DNA of 64,000 bases from the NCBI RefSeq assembly GCF_002119525.1, contig NZ_CP017916.1, positions 868,001-932,000 on the forward strand, given 5' to 3'. The translations under genes and the position numbers were made by a program. The notes beneath the pieces are model-generated. The model was given only the letters and a program-made list of their open reading frames with translations, searched no databases and had not been told where the DNA came from. Of this stretch, positions 30,376 through 39,353 are shown one piece after another (within the stretch, counting starts at the first letter, position 1; every line of letters starts with the position of its first letter). Origin of the DNA: Vibrio syngnathi. Lineage in GTDB: Bacteria > Pseudomonadota > Gammaproteobacteria > Enterobacterales > Vibrionaceae.

Positions 30376-30477
30376 ATGCAGCATCAAGAAATGATTCAAC
30401 ACAGTAATTTTGGCGTAATCAGTCGTACTTGGATTTTCTCTACCCTTTCTCTTCTGGGTATTCTTGCTCTAATGTAG
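30376..30477 (+). CDS. Candidate 33-residue single-pass membrane peptide
   Basis: An ATG at 30376 has an excellent ribosome site (AGGAGA at 30365-30370, 5-base spacing). It opens a 33-codon frame: a polar N-terminus (MQHQEMIQHSNFG) and a hydrophobic helix WIFSTLSLLGILALM ending at TAG. No homologue is known to me. The surrounding 460-base gap between the LysE gene and selO holds nothing else I can support; the region from 30480 to 30700 is C/T-rich and featureless. Confidence 0.55.
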   Translation: MQHQEMIQHSNFGVISRTWIFSTLSLLGILALM

Positions 30478-30755
30478 TCAGCTTCATGGCTCTATATTTT
30501 CAGTTTTATTATGAATATACTTTTCAAAAAGTCTTCAAAGTTAGAACTCTTACACTCGTAAATGTGGCTCTTCTCATCAGGCTAGCCACTTAACCTTTTC
30601 TTAGTTGTACCTTCCTCTCAGGAACCTTTTTCTCTGAATAATCTTTTTGTCTCATTACCCCCCTTTATCTCAATAGACTCACTGCATAACCTGATCTGAA
30701 GTTGTTATCAAACTGTGATAATCTTAAGTCATCTTTTATCTACAGTGTATCTCTC

Positions 30756-32213
30756 ATGTCTGTCTGGGATTCTATTTCATTTAACAATCGATTTACCGCA
30801 TTACCTCGACTGTTCTATACCCCAATTCAACCTACACCGCTCAGCAATGTCCAATGGCTCGCATGGAACCATAACCTTGCGAATGAACTCGGCTTTCCGT
30901 CATTTGAGGACGCCTCTAAGGAATTGCTTGAGACGCTGTCGGGCAATGTTGAACCTGAGCCATTCTCGCCGGTAGCAATGAAATACGCAGGCCATCAGTT
31001 TGGCTCTTATAACCCTGATTTAGGTGATGGAAGAGGGTTGCTTTTAGCACAAGTTGTCGCTAAAAGTGGTGAAACCTTCGATTTACACCTGAAAGGTGCA
31101 GGCAAAACCCCCTATTCACGTATGGGCGATGGCCGTGCGGTTATTCGCTCAACGGTGCGTGAGTATCTATGTAGTGAAGCAATGGCGGGTCTTAATATCC
31201 CAACCACTCGCGCGTTGGCAATGATGACCAGTGACACACCGGTTTATCGTGAGAAGCAAGAGTGGGGCGCATTGTTGGTGCGCGCTGCTGAGTCACATAT
31301 TCGTTTCGGTCACTTTGAACACCTGTTTTATACCAATCAGTTGGCAGAACATAAATTATTGGCCGACAAAGTCATCGAATGGCACTTCCCAGAATGCCTC
31401 GATGAAGATAAACCCTACGCTGCTATGTTTAATGAGATTGTTGATCGTACTGCGGAAATGGTCGCGTTGTGGCAAGCGAATGGTTTTGCTCATGGGGTGA
31501 TGAACACCGATAACATGTCGATCATCGGGCAAACCTTCGATTATGGCCCGTTCGCCTTCTTAGATGAATATGACCCTCGCTTGATTTGTAATCACTCCGA
31601 CTATCAAGGTCGTTATGCCTTTAATCAGCAGCCTAGAATTGGATTATGGAATTTGTCAGCACTGGCTCATTCTCTTTCGCCGCTGGTGGATAAAGCCGAT
31701 TTAGAGGCCGCGTTAGAGCAGTACGAACCGCAAATGAATGGTTATTTCAGTCAGATGATGCGTCGTAAGTTGGGGCTGCTTTCGAAACTAGAGGGCGACA
31801 GTCGTTTGTTTGAATCGTTGTTCGAACTGATGTCGCAAAATAAAGTCGACTACCCAAGGTTCTTTAGAACGTTGTCGAACTTGGATACCTTGCCGCCACA
31901 GGACGTGATTGATTTGGTTATCGATCGCGAGGCCGCAAAGCTATGGGTGGATAACTACTTGCAACGCTGCGAATTAGAAGACAGTTCAGTGGCAGGTCGC
32001 TGTGAAAAGATGAGACAGGTGAACCCTAAATACATCCTCAGAAATTACCTAGCCCAGCTTGCGATAGATAAAGCTGAGCGCGGTGATAGCAGCGATATTG
32101 ATGCACTAATGGTGGTGCTGGCAGATCCTTATGCAGAACACCCTGATTATGAACATCTGGCAGCTCTGCCTCCTGAGTGGGGCAAAGCCATGGAGATCAG
32201 TTGTTCTTCTTAG
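30756..32213 (+). CDS. selO: Protein adenylyltransferase SelO (YdiU)
   Basis: SelO is a pseudokinase-fold enzyme that transfers AMP to Ser, Thr or Tyr residues of proteins in redox homeostasis. From the ATG at 30756 it has 485 residues, the normal length. Recognisable blocks are [19 protein letters not shown] (nucleotide site), [34 protein letters not shown], and [19 protein letters not shown] with the metal-binding residues. Bacterial SelO lacks the C-terminal selenocysteine of animals; here the protein ends EISCSS. No strong ribosome site is seen at this start. Confidence 0.94.
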   Translation: MSVWDSISFNNRFTALPRLFYTPIQPTPLSNVQWLAWNHNLANELGFPSFEDASKELLETLSGNVEPEPFSPVAMKYAGHQFGSYNPDLGDGRGLLLAQVVAKSGETFDLHLKGAGKTPYSRMGDGRAVIRSTVREYLCSEAMAGLNIPTTRALAMMTSDTPVYREKQEWGALLVRAAESHIRFGHFEHLFYTNQLAEHKLLADKVIEWHFPECLDEDKPYAAMFNEIVDRTAEMVALWQANGFAHGVMNTDNMSIIGQTFDYGPFAFLDEYDPRLICNHSDYQGRYAFNQQPRIGLWNLSALAHSLSPLVDKADLEAALEQYEPQMNGYFSQMMRRKLGLLSKLEGDSRLFESLFELMSQNKVDYPRFFRTLSNLDTLPPQDVIDLVIDREAAKLWVDNYLQRCELEDSSVAGRCEKMRQVNPKYILRNYLAQLAIDKAERGDSSDIDALMVVLADPYAEHPDYEHLAALPPEWGKAMEISCSS

Positions 32214-32370
32214 CCTTTAATGATTCTTTGAGTCGCTAAGTACAGATAGAGGTCACTAAGTTGTGATCTTTATCTGTTCGTTCTTCTAACTTTACAAACA
32301 TGTCAATAATCAAATAATCGGCCAGCCTATACACTATGTGAATAAATTGTAAATTTAATAGGTTTGGGCG

Positions 32371-33099
32371 ATGCCAACAAATACTCGAATTCTCGTGGTG
32401 GATGATGATCAAGAAATCTGCGAGCTGCTGGAAGAGTACCTCACAAAATCGGGTTTCGCTGTCTCTTCGGTGGGAGATGGTGTTGAACTCGAAACTTATC
32501 TGCAAAGTAATGGTTATCCAGACCTGATTCTGCTTGATGTGATGCTACCCGGTGACGACGGTTTTACCTTGTGTCAGCGAGTTCGAAAGCAATCGAATGT
32601 ACCTATCATCATGCTGACTGCGGTATCGGATGAAACCGATCAGATTATCGGGCTGGAAATTGGTGCCGATGACTATATTGCCAAGCCGTTTAGCCCTCGT
32701 CAGTTAATGGCTCGAATCAAAGCGCTGTTACGCCGTGTTCAAGTAGTCGATGACAAACCCAATGATGCACTGCCAAAGCAGATTATTTTTGGTGATTGGA
32801 CGCTTGATACGCTCGCACATCGAATCTCACACAATGAGAGCTCAGAAGAGATGGACTTGTCGGGCAGTGATTTTTCTTTGTTGATGTTGTTCTTAACTCG
32901 ACCTAACGAAGTTCTCGACCGGGATACTATCTCTTTTGCGACCAGAGGCCGTGAAGCACTGCCTTTTGAACGCGGTATTGATGTGCAGCTTAGTCGCCTG
33001 AGAAGCCGATTGGGTGACAGTGGCAAATATCCTCATTACATCAAAACCATGCGCGGTAACGGCTACATTCTTGCTGTGCCGGTTCAGTATGAACACTAA
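32371..33099 (+). CDS. OmpR-family response regulator, probable glucose-uptake regulator
   Basis: A 242-residue response regulator with receiver domain (VVDDDQE acidic triad, phospho-acceptor Asp56 in LLDVMLPGDDGF, Thr in MLTA, Lys in AKPF) and a C-terminal winged-helix DNA-binding domain (RGIDVQLSRLRSRLGDSGKYPHYIKTMRGNGYIL). It is followed by a sensor kinase and a Gts-type glucose ABC transporter. In Pseudomonas, GltR/GtrS beside gtsABCD have the same arrangement, so a glucose-responsive role is inferred. Confidence 0.9.
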   Translation: MPTNTRILVVDDDQEICELLEEYLTKSGFAVSSVGDGVELETYLQSNGYPDLILLDVMLPGDDGFTLCQRVRKQSNVPIIMLTAVSDETDQIIGLEIGADDYIAKPFSPRQLMARIKALLRRVQVVDDKPNDALPKQIIFGDWTLDTLAHRISHNESSEEMDLSGSDFSLLMLFLTRPNEVLDRDTISFATRGREALPFERGIDVQLSRLRSRLGDSGKYPHYIKTMRGNGYILAVPVQYEH

Positions 33100-33171
33100 G
33101 CATGACCTACTGTTAATTAAGTAACGCTAATAAAATATTTCCAATGAAGTATTCCGGATGAAATATCTCGT

Positions 33172-34617
33172 ATGAACTGGATGAGTTGGTTGAAACCAAA
33201 TTCGTTAGTCGCAAGAACCTTATTGTTGACACTGTTAGCCGTGGTAATAGCTCAGGGCATCGCAACGTCTATCTGGTATAGCGAATCAAAACACAAAGAG
33301 CTGGAAGGGATTCGCTCTGCCTCGTCGAGCATGGCGAACATGTTTGCTTCAACGGTGACTTTTTTCCAATCTCTACCCGTTAAATATCGTCATATCGTGC
33401 TAGATCAAATACGCAATATGGGCGGTACGCGTTTCTTCGTTTCTTTCAATAAAGAGGCTTTGATTGTCGAGCCGATTCCCGATACCCGCTTAAAAACTGC
33501 CTCAATTGAGGCCATAGAAAGTGTTTTGAGTAGCAAACTCAATAAAGTGGCGTCAGTGCGGGTTGATTTCTCTCGTCCGGAGCACCTTCGTTTGCTCAAA
33601 AATGATATCTATTTAAGCGATCTCCCGCGATCGTGGGCACATCATACTTTAACCTTAGAGCCTCTTAATCCGCCGATTCTGGTTGTTCAAATAGAATTAA
33701 CCAGCCACGAATGGGTATATATCGCAGCGTTGTTGCCAGCGCCATATGTAAAACTCGACGATACGATTCTCGGTCGTGAGCAAGTCATTTTCTTAGTTTC
33801 TTCGACACTCATTCTATTGGTTTTGACTTACTTGATGATTCGTCGTCAAGTACGCCCTCTTAAAAAGTTAGCAAGAGCGGCTAATGAGATGAGCATGGAT
33901 ATTCAGCAGCCTCCGCTTAACGAAGAAGGGGCAACGGAACTGGTCACTGCCACTCGAGCCTTTAATCGCATGCAGCAACGGATTCGTCGCTATGTTGCTG
34001 ACCGAGAGCACCTTTTCTCTGCGATCTCCCATGACTTAAAGACACCAATAACACGTCTTAGGTTGCGTGCAGAGTTGTTGGAGAGTGAACTAAAGAAAGA
34101 CAAATTCAATAAAGATCTCGATGAACTTGAGATGATGGTTAAAGGTGCTTTGCAAGCGGTAAGAGACACGGACCTTCATGAAAACAATGCCATTATCGAT
34201 CTCAACGAGATGATGCTCTCTGTAATTGAACTGCACAACCAACATCAAACCTTAGTTGAGTTTGAGCCGACCGTGGTTGAGCCGTTAGTCGCGAAACCAC
34301 TGGCGATTAAGCGTGTACTGACCAACTTAATCGACAATGCGGTTAAGTATGGTTCATCAGCTGAAGTGGAAATCAGCGGTGACGACCTTTGGGTCGTTGT
34401 GACTATTCAAGACCGTGGTAATGGCATTCCAGAAGACAAGTTAGAGTTGGTTTTCGAACCCTACTTTAGGTTAGCAACCGACGACCAAGGACACGGTTTA
34501 GGCCTCGGCATCTGCCGAAATATCCTGCACGGACACGGCGGAGATCTCATTATTCGCAACTACCCTCAAGGTGGCTTGGAAGTCAAAGTCTATATCCCCA
34601 CAGGCCTAGAAGTGTAG
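33172..34617 (+). CDS. Sensor histidine kinase of the glucose-transport two-component system
   Basis: A 481-residue membrane kinase: membrane segment (about 14-36), periplasmic domain (about 37-200), second segment (about 203-222), HAMP region, H-box with His287 (FSAISHDLKTPITRLRL), N-box (LTNLIDNAVKYG) and G-boxes (DRGNGIPEDK and GHGLGLGICRNIL). It is 72 bases after the response regulator and 110 before the transporter gene. The closest functional parallel I know is GtrS of Pseudomonas; sensing of glucose or a derivative is inferred. Confidence 0.9.
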   Translation: MNWMSWLKPNSLVARTLLLTLLAVVIAQGIATSIWYSESKHKELEGIRSASSSMANMFASTVTFFQSLPVKYRHIVLDQIRNMGGTRFFVSFNKEALIVEPIPDTRLKTASIEAIESVLSSKLNKVASVRVDFSRPEHLRLLKNDIYLSDLPRSWAHHTLTLEPLNPPILVVQIELTSHEWVYIAALLPAPYVKLDDTILGREQVIFLVSSTLILLVLTYLMIRRQVRPLKKLARAANEMSMDIQQPPLNEEGATELVTATRAFNRMQQRIRRYVADREHLFSAISHDLKTPITRLRLRAELLESELKKDKFNKDLDELEMMVKGALQAVRDTDLHENNAIIDLNEMMLSVIELHNQHQTLVEFEPTVVEPLVAKPLAIKRVLTNLIDNAVKYGSSAEVEISGDDLWVVVTIQDRGNGIPEDKLELVFEPYFRLATDDQGHGLGLGICRNILHGHGGDLIIRNYPQGGLEVKVYIPTGLEV

Positions 34618-34645
34618 TGTAACAATCACGTTACATTGGGGTTAC
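34618..34645 (+). promoter_or_regulatory. Operator-like repeats upstream of gtsA
   Basis: TGTAAC-AATCAC-GTTACA (34618-34635) is a perfect 6-6-6 inverted repeat starting right after the kinase stop. A second GTTAC follows 11 bases after the first (34630 and 34641), the spacing typical of OmpR-family direct repeats. It is a candidate target of the adjacent response regulator. Confidence 0.5.
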
Positions 34646-34727
34646 CTTTTGTTTCAATCTTATCAATCAGAATAAGTAGACTCTTTATTGAACCGGACGT
34701 CGAGTCCGCTAAACATGGAAGATTATA

Positions 34728-35975
34728 ATGAAAATCAATAAAACCCTACTTACTATATCTCTTCTTGCTGCCTCAACATTTTCTCACGCTGGTGAAGTGG
34801 AAGTGCTTCACTGGTGGACTGCCGGTGGCGAAGCGAAATCCGCTGCGGTACTGAAAGAGATGATTGAACAACAAGGCCATACGTGGAAAGACTTCGCAGT
34901 TGCTGGTGGCGGCGGCGAAAGTGCGATGACTGTTTTGAAAACTCGGGCTGTATCGGGCAATCCTCCGTCTGCCGCACAGATCAAAGGTCATGATATTCAA
35001 GAGTGGGGTGGTTTAGGTTTTCTAACGTCTCTCGATGCGACTGCTAAACAAGAACAGTGGGATGAACTACTACCAGAAGTAGTGACTAAAGTGATGAAGT
35101 GGGATGGCGAATATGTAGCAGTTCCTGTCAACGTTCACCGTGTTAACTGGCTTTGGGCTAACCCTGTTGTTTTAGAAAAATCAGGTGTGACGGTTCCAAC
35201 GACATTAGATGAGTTCTTTGTTGCTGCAGACAAGATTAAAGCGGCTGGCTTTATTCCACTGGCTCATGGTGGTCAACCTTGGCAAGACGCGACGGTATTC
35301 GAGGCAGTAGCACTTGATGTACTAGGCAGTGAAGATTACAACAAAGCGTTCGTTGATCTTGATATGGACGTATTATCTGGCGACAAGATGGTGGAAGTGT
35401 TCACCAAGTTCAAAAAGATGCGTGACTACATTGACAGCAACTCTCCAGGTCGTGATTGGAACGTCGCAACTTCAATGGTTATCAATGGCGAAGCCGCGAT
35501 GCAAATCATGGGTGATTGGGCGAAAGGTGAGTTTACTGCGGCAGGCAAAGTGCCGGGTAAAGATTACATCTGTGCACCAGCTCCAGGTACTGACGGCCAA
35601 TTTACCTTCAATATCGATAGCTTTGCGTTCTTTGAGTTAAGTGACAAAGAGAACCAAAAAGCGCAGCAAGACCTAGCGAAAACCATTCTTACTAAAGACT
35701 TCCAAGAAGTCTTCAACCTTAACAAAGGTTCTATCCCTGTACGTCTAGATATGGACATGTCTAAGTTTGACCAATGTGCGTTGGACTCAATGGCAACCTT
35801 CAAAGCGAGTGCTGAATCTGGCGACCTTGTTCCGAGTATGGCTCACGGCCTAGCGACAACAAGCTACGCTCAAGGCGCGATCTATGACGTAGTGACCAAC
35901 TTCTTCAATGAGAAAGATGCCGATCCGAAACAAGCGGCAGCTAAGTTAGCAAAAGCAGTGAAAGCGGCTATCTAA
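34728..35975 (+). CDS. gtsA: Glucose/sugar ABC transporter substrate-binding protein (GtsA-like)
   Basis: A 415-residue periplasmic sugar-binding protein with a signal peptide ending STFSHA. The mature start [20 protein letters not shown] and the segment [20 protein letters not shown] are very close to what I remember of Pseudomonas GtsA, which binds glucose. It is first in a transporter operon and separated from the permease genes by 181 bases with a hairpin, a usual way to express the binding protein in excess. The exact sugar remains an inference. Confidence 0.88.
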   Translation: MKINKTLLTISLLAASTFSHAGEVEVLHWWTAGGEAKSAAVLKEMIEQQGHTWKDFAVAGGGGESAMTVLKTRAVSGNPPSAAQIKGHDIQEWGGLGFLTSLDATAKQEQWDELLPEVVTKVMKWDGEYVAVPVNVHRVNWLWANPVVLEKSGVTVPTTLDEFFVAADKIKAAGFIPLAHGGQPWQDATVFEAVALDVLGSEDYNKAFVDLDMDVLSGDKMVEVFTKFKKMRDYIDSNSPGRDWNVATSMVINGEAAMQIMGDWAKGEFTAAGKVPGKDYICAPAPGTDGQFTFNIDSFAFFELSDKENQKAQQDLAKTILTKDFQEVFNLNKGSIPVRLDMDMSKFDQCALDSMATFKASAESGDLVPSMAHGLATTSYAQGAIYDVVTNFFNEKDADPKQAAAKLAKAVKAAI

Positions 35976-36045
35976 TCTAACTTGATAAGTGACACGCAAC
36001 GCACGTGAGTGACGGGCTGTGTTGCTTTATCGAACCCCCAGGGTG

Positions 36046-36068
36046 GGTAGGCTCGTAGGGAGCCTATC
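36046..36068 (+). promoter_or_regulatory. Intercistronic hairpin between gtsA and gtsB
   Basis: GGTAGGCTC / GAGCCTATC stem (36046-36054 with 36060-36068) with a 5-base loop and no T-tract. Similar intergenic stems protect the binding-protein part of the mRNA (as between malE and malF). Confidence 0.55.
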
Positions 36069-36156
36069 TACTCTTCACTCCCAATTCTGATATGCGTGAT
36101 GCTGATGTGGTGCCGAAAGGTAAGCCATCGGCTCGATTGTGCAACAAGGATAAGTT

Positions 36157-37095
36157 ATGGAGCATATTTTGACTGAGTCGACTCCAAAACCCACAAGGAG
36201 CCAGCCTGCACCGAAACCGAGTTTTGCTGACAGGTTGCAACATTGGTTACCTAAAATTGTACTGGCGCCGACCGCGTTAGTGACCGTGGTGTGTATCTAC
36301 GGCTACATTTTTTGGACGGCAGCGTTGTCGTTCACCAACTCTCGATTTCTACCGAGCTTTAACTTCGTTGGTTTAACCCAATATGAAAAGCTGATGGACA
36401 ACGATCGCTGGATCACTTCAATCACCAACCTCGGTGTGTTTGGTTTTCTATTTATGGCTATTGCCATCTTGCTTGGTGTTGGTTTAGCGGTATTGCTTGA
36501 CCAAAATATCCGTCAAGAAGGAGCGATTCGTACTATCTATCTCTACCCAATGGCGTTGTCATTCATCGTGACAGGTACGGCGTGGAAATGGATTCTTAAC
36601 CCGGGTCTTGGCATTGAAAAACTGATGCAAGATTGGGGATTTACTGACTTCAAATTTGATTGGCTAGTCGACTCTGAAATGTCGGTCTATACCTTGGTTA
36701 TCGCGGCGCTTTGGCAGTCTTCAGGGTTTGTGATGGCGATGTTCTTAGCGGGTCTGCGTGGTATCGATTCTTCAATTATCAAAGCGGCGCAAATTGATGG
36801 GGCAAGCTTACCCACTATTTATCTCAAAATCATTCTACCTTGCTTGCGTCCTGTGGTTTTCAGTGCGGTGATCATCACCTCACACATTGCGATTAAGAGC
36901 TTCGACCTTGTGACGGCAATGACGGCGGGTGGCCCGGGTTATTCATCGGATCTTCCAGCGCTATTTATGTATGCACACTCATTTACTCGTGGTCAAATCG
37001 GCCTTGGTGCTGCCAGCGCTATGATGATGCTTGCTGGTATCTTAGCGATTCTCGTGCCTTATCTTTACTCTGAACTTAGGGAGAAAAAGTCATGA
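36157..37095 (+). CDS. gtsB: Sugar ABC transporter permease (GtsB-like)
   Basis: A 312-residue inner-membrane permease of the MalF/UgpA type with six predicted membrane segments. The EAA-loop sequence (IIKAAQIDGASLPTIYLKIILP, split near residue 220) that contacts the ATPase is clear. An N-terminal cytoplasmic tail of about 30 residues precedes the first helix. It overlaps gtsC by four bases (ATGA). Confidence 0.93.
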   Translation: MEHILTESTPKPTRSQPAPKPSFADRLQHWLPKIVLAPTALVTVVCIYGYIFWTAALSFTNSRFLPSFNFVGLTQYEKLMDNDRWITSITNLGVFGFLFMAIAILLGVGLAVLLDQNIRQEGAIRTIYLYPMALSFIVTGTAWKWILNPGLGIEKLMQDWGFTDFKFDWLVDSEMSVYTLVIAALWQSSGFVMAMFLAGLRGIDSSIIKAAQIDGASLPTIYLKIILPCLRPVVFSAVIITSHIAIKSFDLVTAMTAGGPGYSSDLPALFMYAHSFTRGQIGLGAASAMMMLAGILAILVPYLYSELREKKS

Positions 37096-37949
37096 TGAAT
37101 AACATCAACTTTGCTCGAATCTTTATTTATTCAGCACTGCTTTTCTTCTGCTTGGTGTATTTAATGCCATTGTTCGTCATGGCGCTGACGTCATTCAAAA
37201 CCTTGCCTGATATCAAGGCAGGCAACCTGATGAGCTTGCCAAAAGAGTGGGTGTTCGATGCTTGGTATAAAGCGTGGGACACCGCGTGTACGGGCGTAAA
37301 ATGTGAAGGCATCAAAGGCTACTTCTGGAACTCGTTCCAAATGGTGATTCCTGCGGTTGCGATTTCAACATTGCTCGGTGCATTCAATGGTTATGTTGTG
37401 ACGAAATGGCAATTCAGAGGTTCAAACCTGTTCTTTAGTTTGTTGTTATTTGGCTGCTTTATTCCATTCCAAGTGGTGTTGCTACCAATGGCAACCATGC
37501 TCGGTAAGATGGGACTAGCGAACACAACCATCGGCTTGGTGATTGTGCACGTTATCTACGGCATGGCGTTTACGACTCTGTTTTTCCGTAACTTCTATAT
37601 CTCGATTCCCGATGAATTGATCAAGGCGGCAAAGCTCGACGGTGCTGGCTTCTTTACGATTTTCTTCAAGATCTTATTACCGATCTCGACACCGATCATC
37701 ATGGTGACGGTGATCTGGCAGTTCACCGCAATCTGGAATGATTTCTTGTTCGGGGTGGTGTATTCGGGCTCAGAAACTCAGCCGATCACCGTGGCATTAA
37801 ACAACCTAGTCAACACCAGCACAGGCGTTAAAGAATATAACGTCGATATGGCTGCCGCGATCATCGCGGCACTGCCAACGCTGTTGGTGTACGTCTTCGC
37901 AGGAAAATATTTTGTTCGTGGCCTAACGGCAGGATCAGTAAAAGGATAA
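37092..37949 (+). CDS. gtsC: Sugar ABC transporter permease (GtsC-like)
   Basis: A 285-residue MalG/UgpE-type permease with six membrane segments and the EAA loop (ELIKAAKLDGAGFFTIFFKI). A periplasmic insert with two cysteines (DTACTGVKCEG, about residues 60-70) lies after the first helix. The start overlaps the gtsB stop; the ATPase gene begins 6 bases after its stop. Confidence 0.93.
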   Translation: MMNNINFARIFIYSALLFFCLVYLMPLFVMALTSFKTLPDIKAGNLMSLPKEWVFDAWYKAWDTACTGVKCEGIKGYFWNSFQMVIPAVAISTLLGAFNGYVVTKWQFRGSNLFFSLLLFGCFIPFQVVLLPMATMLGKMGLANTTIGLVIVHVIYGMAFTTLFFRNFYISIPDELIKAAKLDGAGFFTIFFKILLPISTPIIMVTVIWQFTAIWNDFLFGVVYSGSETQPITVALNNLVNTSTGVKEYNVDMAAAIIAALPTLLVYVFAGKYFVRGLTAGSVKG

Positions 37950-37955
37950 TTACCC

Positions 37956-39068
37956 ATGGCAACATTAGATTTAAAACAGATCCGTAAAACCTATCGCAAC
38001 GCGGACAACGAAACGTTAAAGGGCATCGACATTAGTATCGATTCGGGGGAATTTTTGATACTTGTCGGCCCTTCGGGGTGTGGGAAATCCACCCTAATGA
38101 ACACCATCGCTGGACTCGAGAATATTAGCTCGGGTGAGATTGTAATTGATGGTGTAGACGTGGCGCAGGTAGAACCTAAAGATCGCGATATTGCGATGGT
38201 ATTCCAGTCGTACGCGCTTTACCCAAACATGACGGTACGCGGCAATATCGCTTTCGGTTTGAAGATCCGTAAGATGCCACAGCAAGAGATTGATGCAGAG
38301 GTAAACCGAGTAGCGGAAATGCTGCAAATCGAACAGTTGCTGGATCGTAAACCGTCGCAACTTTCTGGTGGTCAGCGTCAACGTGTCGCGATGGGGCGCG
38401 CCTTGGCTCGTCGTCCTAAGCTGTATCTGTTTGATGAGCCGCTTTCTAACTTGGATGCCAAGCTGCGTGTTGAAATGCGTCACCAGATTAAACGTCTGCA
38501 TCAGAAGCTCAACACCACGATCGTTTATGTAACCCATGATCAGATCGAAGCTATGACTTTGGCGGATCGCATCGCAGTAATGAAAGACGGCGAACTGCAG
38601 CAACTTGGCACACCACAAGAGATCTACACCAAACCAAATAATATGTTCGTGGCGGGCTTTATGGGGTCACCATCCATGAACTTCATTAAGACTATGGTGG
38701 ATTTGGATGAGGAACAGAACCCGATCATCAAAGTAACTGGCACGGCAGAGCAAGAACACCACATTCGATTGCCACAGAGTATGCGTGACCAAGATGGCAA
38801 GGAATTGGTGATTGGGTTGCGTCCAGAACACATTACTGAGCAAGAAGGTGATGATGTGTCGGCAACCACAAAGCTAGACCTACAATTGGAAGTGTTGGAG
38901 CCAACAGGGCCAGATACCATCGCAATGGTTAAAGTGAACGACCAAGAAGTCGCGTGTCGTTTATCGCCAGAATTTGAAGTGTCGGTTGGGCAAATGGCAC
39001 CACTGCATTTTGACTTATCAAAGGCGGTATTCTTCGATGCTCAAACCGAAGCGAGAATCGACTTTTAA
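37956..39068 (+). CDS. gtsD: Sugar ABC transporter ATP-binding protein (GtsD/UgpC/MsmK-like)
   Basis: A 370-residue CUT1-family ATPase: Walker A (GPSGCGKST), Q-loop (MVFQSYALYP), signature (LSGGQRQRVAMGRAL), Walker B (LYLFDEPLSNLDAKL), H-loop (YVTHDQIEAMTLADR) and a C-terminal TOBE regulatory domain (about 240-370). It completes an operon of binding protein, two permeases and ATPase. Marine vibrios normally take up glucose by PTS, so this is a second, ATP-driven route. No OprB-type porin gene is adjacent. Confidence 0.94.
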   Translation: MATLDLKQIRKTYRNADNETLKGIDISIDSGEFLILVGPSGCGKSTLMNTIAGLENISSGEIVIDGVDVAQVEPKDRDIAMVFQSYALYPNMTVRGNIAFGLKIRKMPQQEIDAEVNRVAEMLQIEQLLDRKPSQLSGGQRQRVAMGRALARRPKLYLFDEPLSNLDAKLRVEMRHQIKRLHQKLNTTIVYVTHDQIEAMTLADRIAVMKDGELQQLGTPQEIYTKPNNMFVAGFMGSPSMNFIKTMVDLDEEQNPIIKVTGTAEQEHHIRLPQSMRDQDGKELVIGLRPEHITEQEGDDVSATTKLDLQLEVLEPTGPDTIAMVKVNDQEVACRLSPEFEVSVGQMAPLHFDLSKAVFFDAQTEARIDF

Positions 39069-39122
39069 CTTCTAACTTCTAGTTGCTGAGTTAGTTTAAC
39101 AATCAAAGTTCATGTCTAAATC

Positions 39123-39170
39123 AAAGGCAGTATCACCAACGAGTAATAAGTAAGGTGATGCTGCCTTTTT
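39123..39170 (+). terminator. Terminator of the gts operon
   Basis: A 15-bp stem (AAAGGCAG-T-ATCACC with GGTGAT-GCTGCCTTT; one G-T pair) followed by TTTTT. Confidence 0.85.
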
Positions 39171-39353
39171 CGTTGGCTATACTTGCTTTCTATCCCTTAT
39201 AAAAACAGGGGATAAACGATATATATGCTTCTACTGCAATAATATCGTGATTTAGTATCCCTTAGCTCTATAAAGCTGACGTAGAAACGCGTAGGATCAC
39301 ACTACTTTAGATCAAATACTAGGTTGCACTTTGGTGCATAGACAGAATAAAAC

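Noticed and set aside
32214..32370. Terminator or promoter between selO and the response regulator gene
   Set aside because: I looked for a stem with T tail and for promoter elements and found none that I could support.
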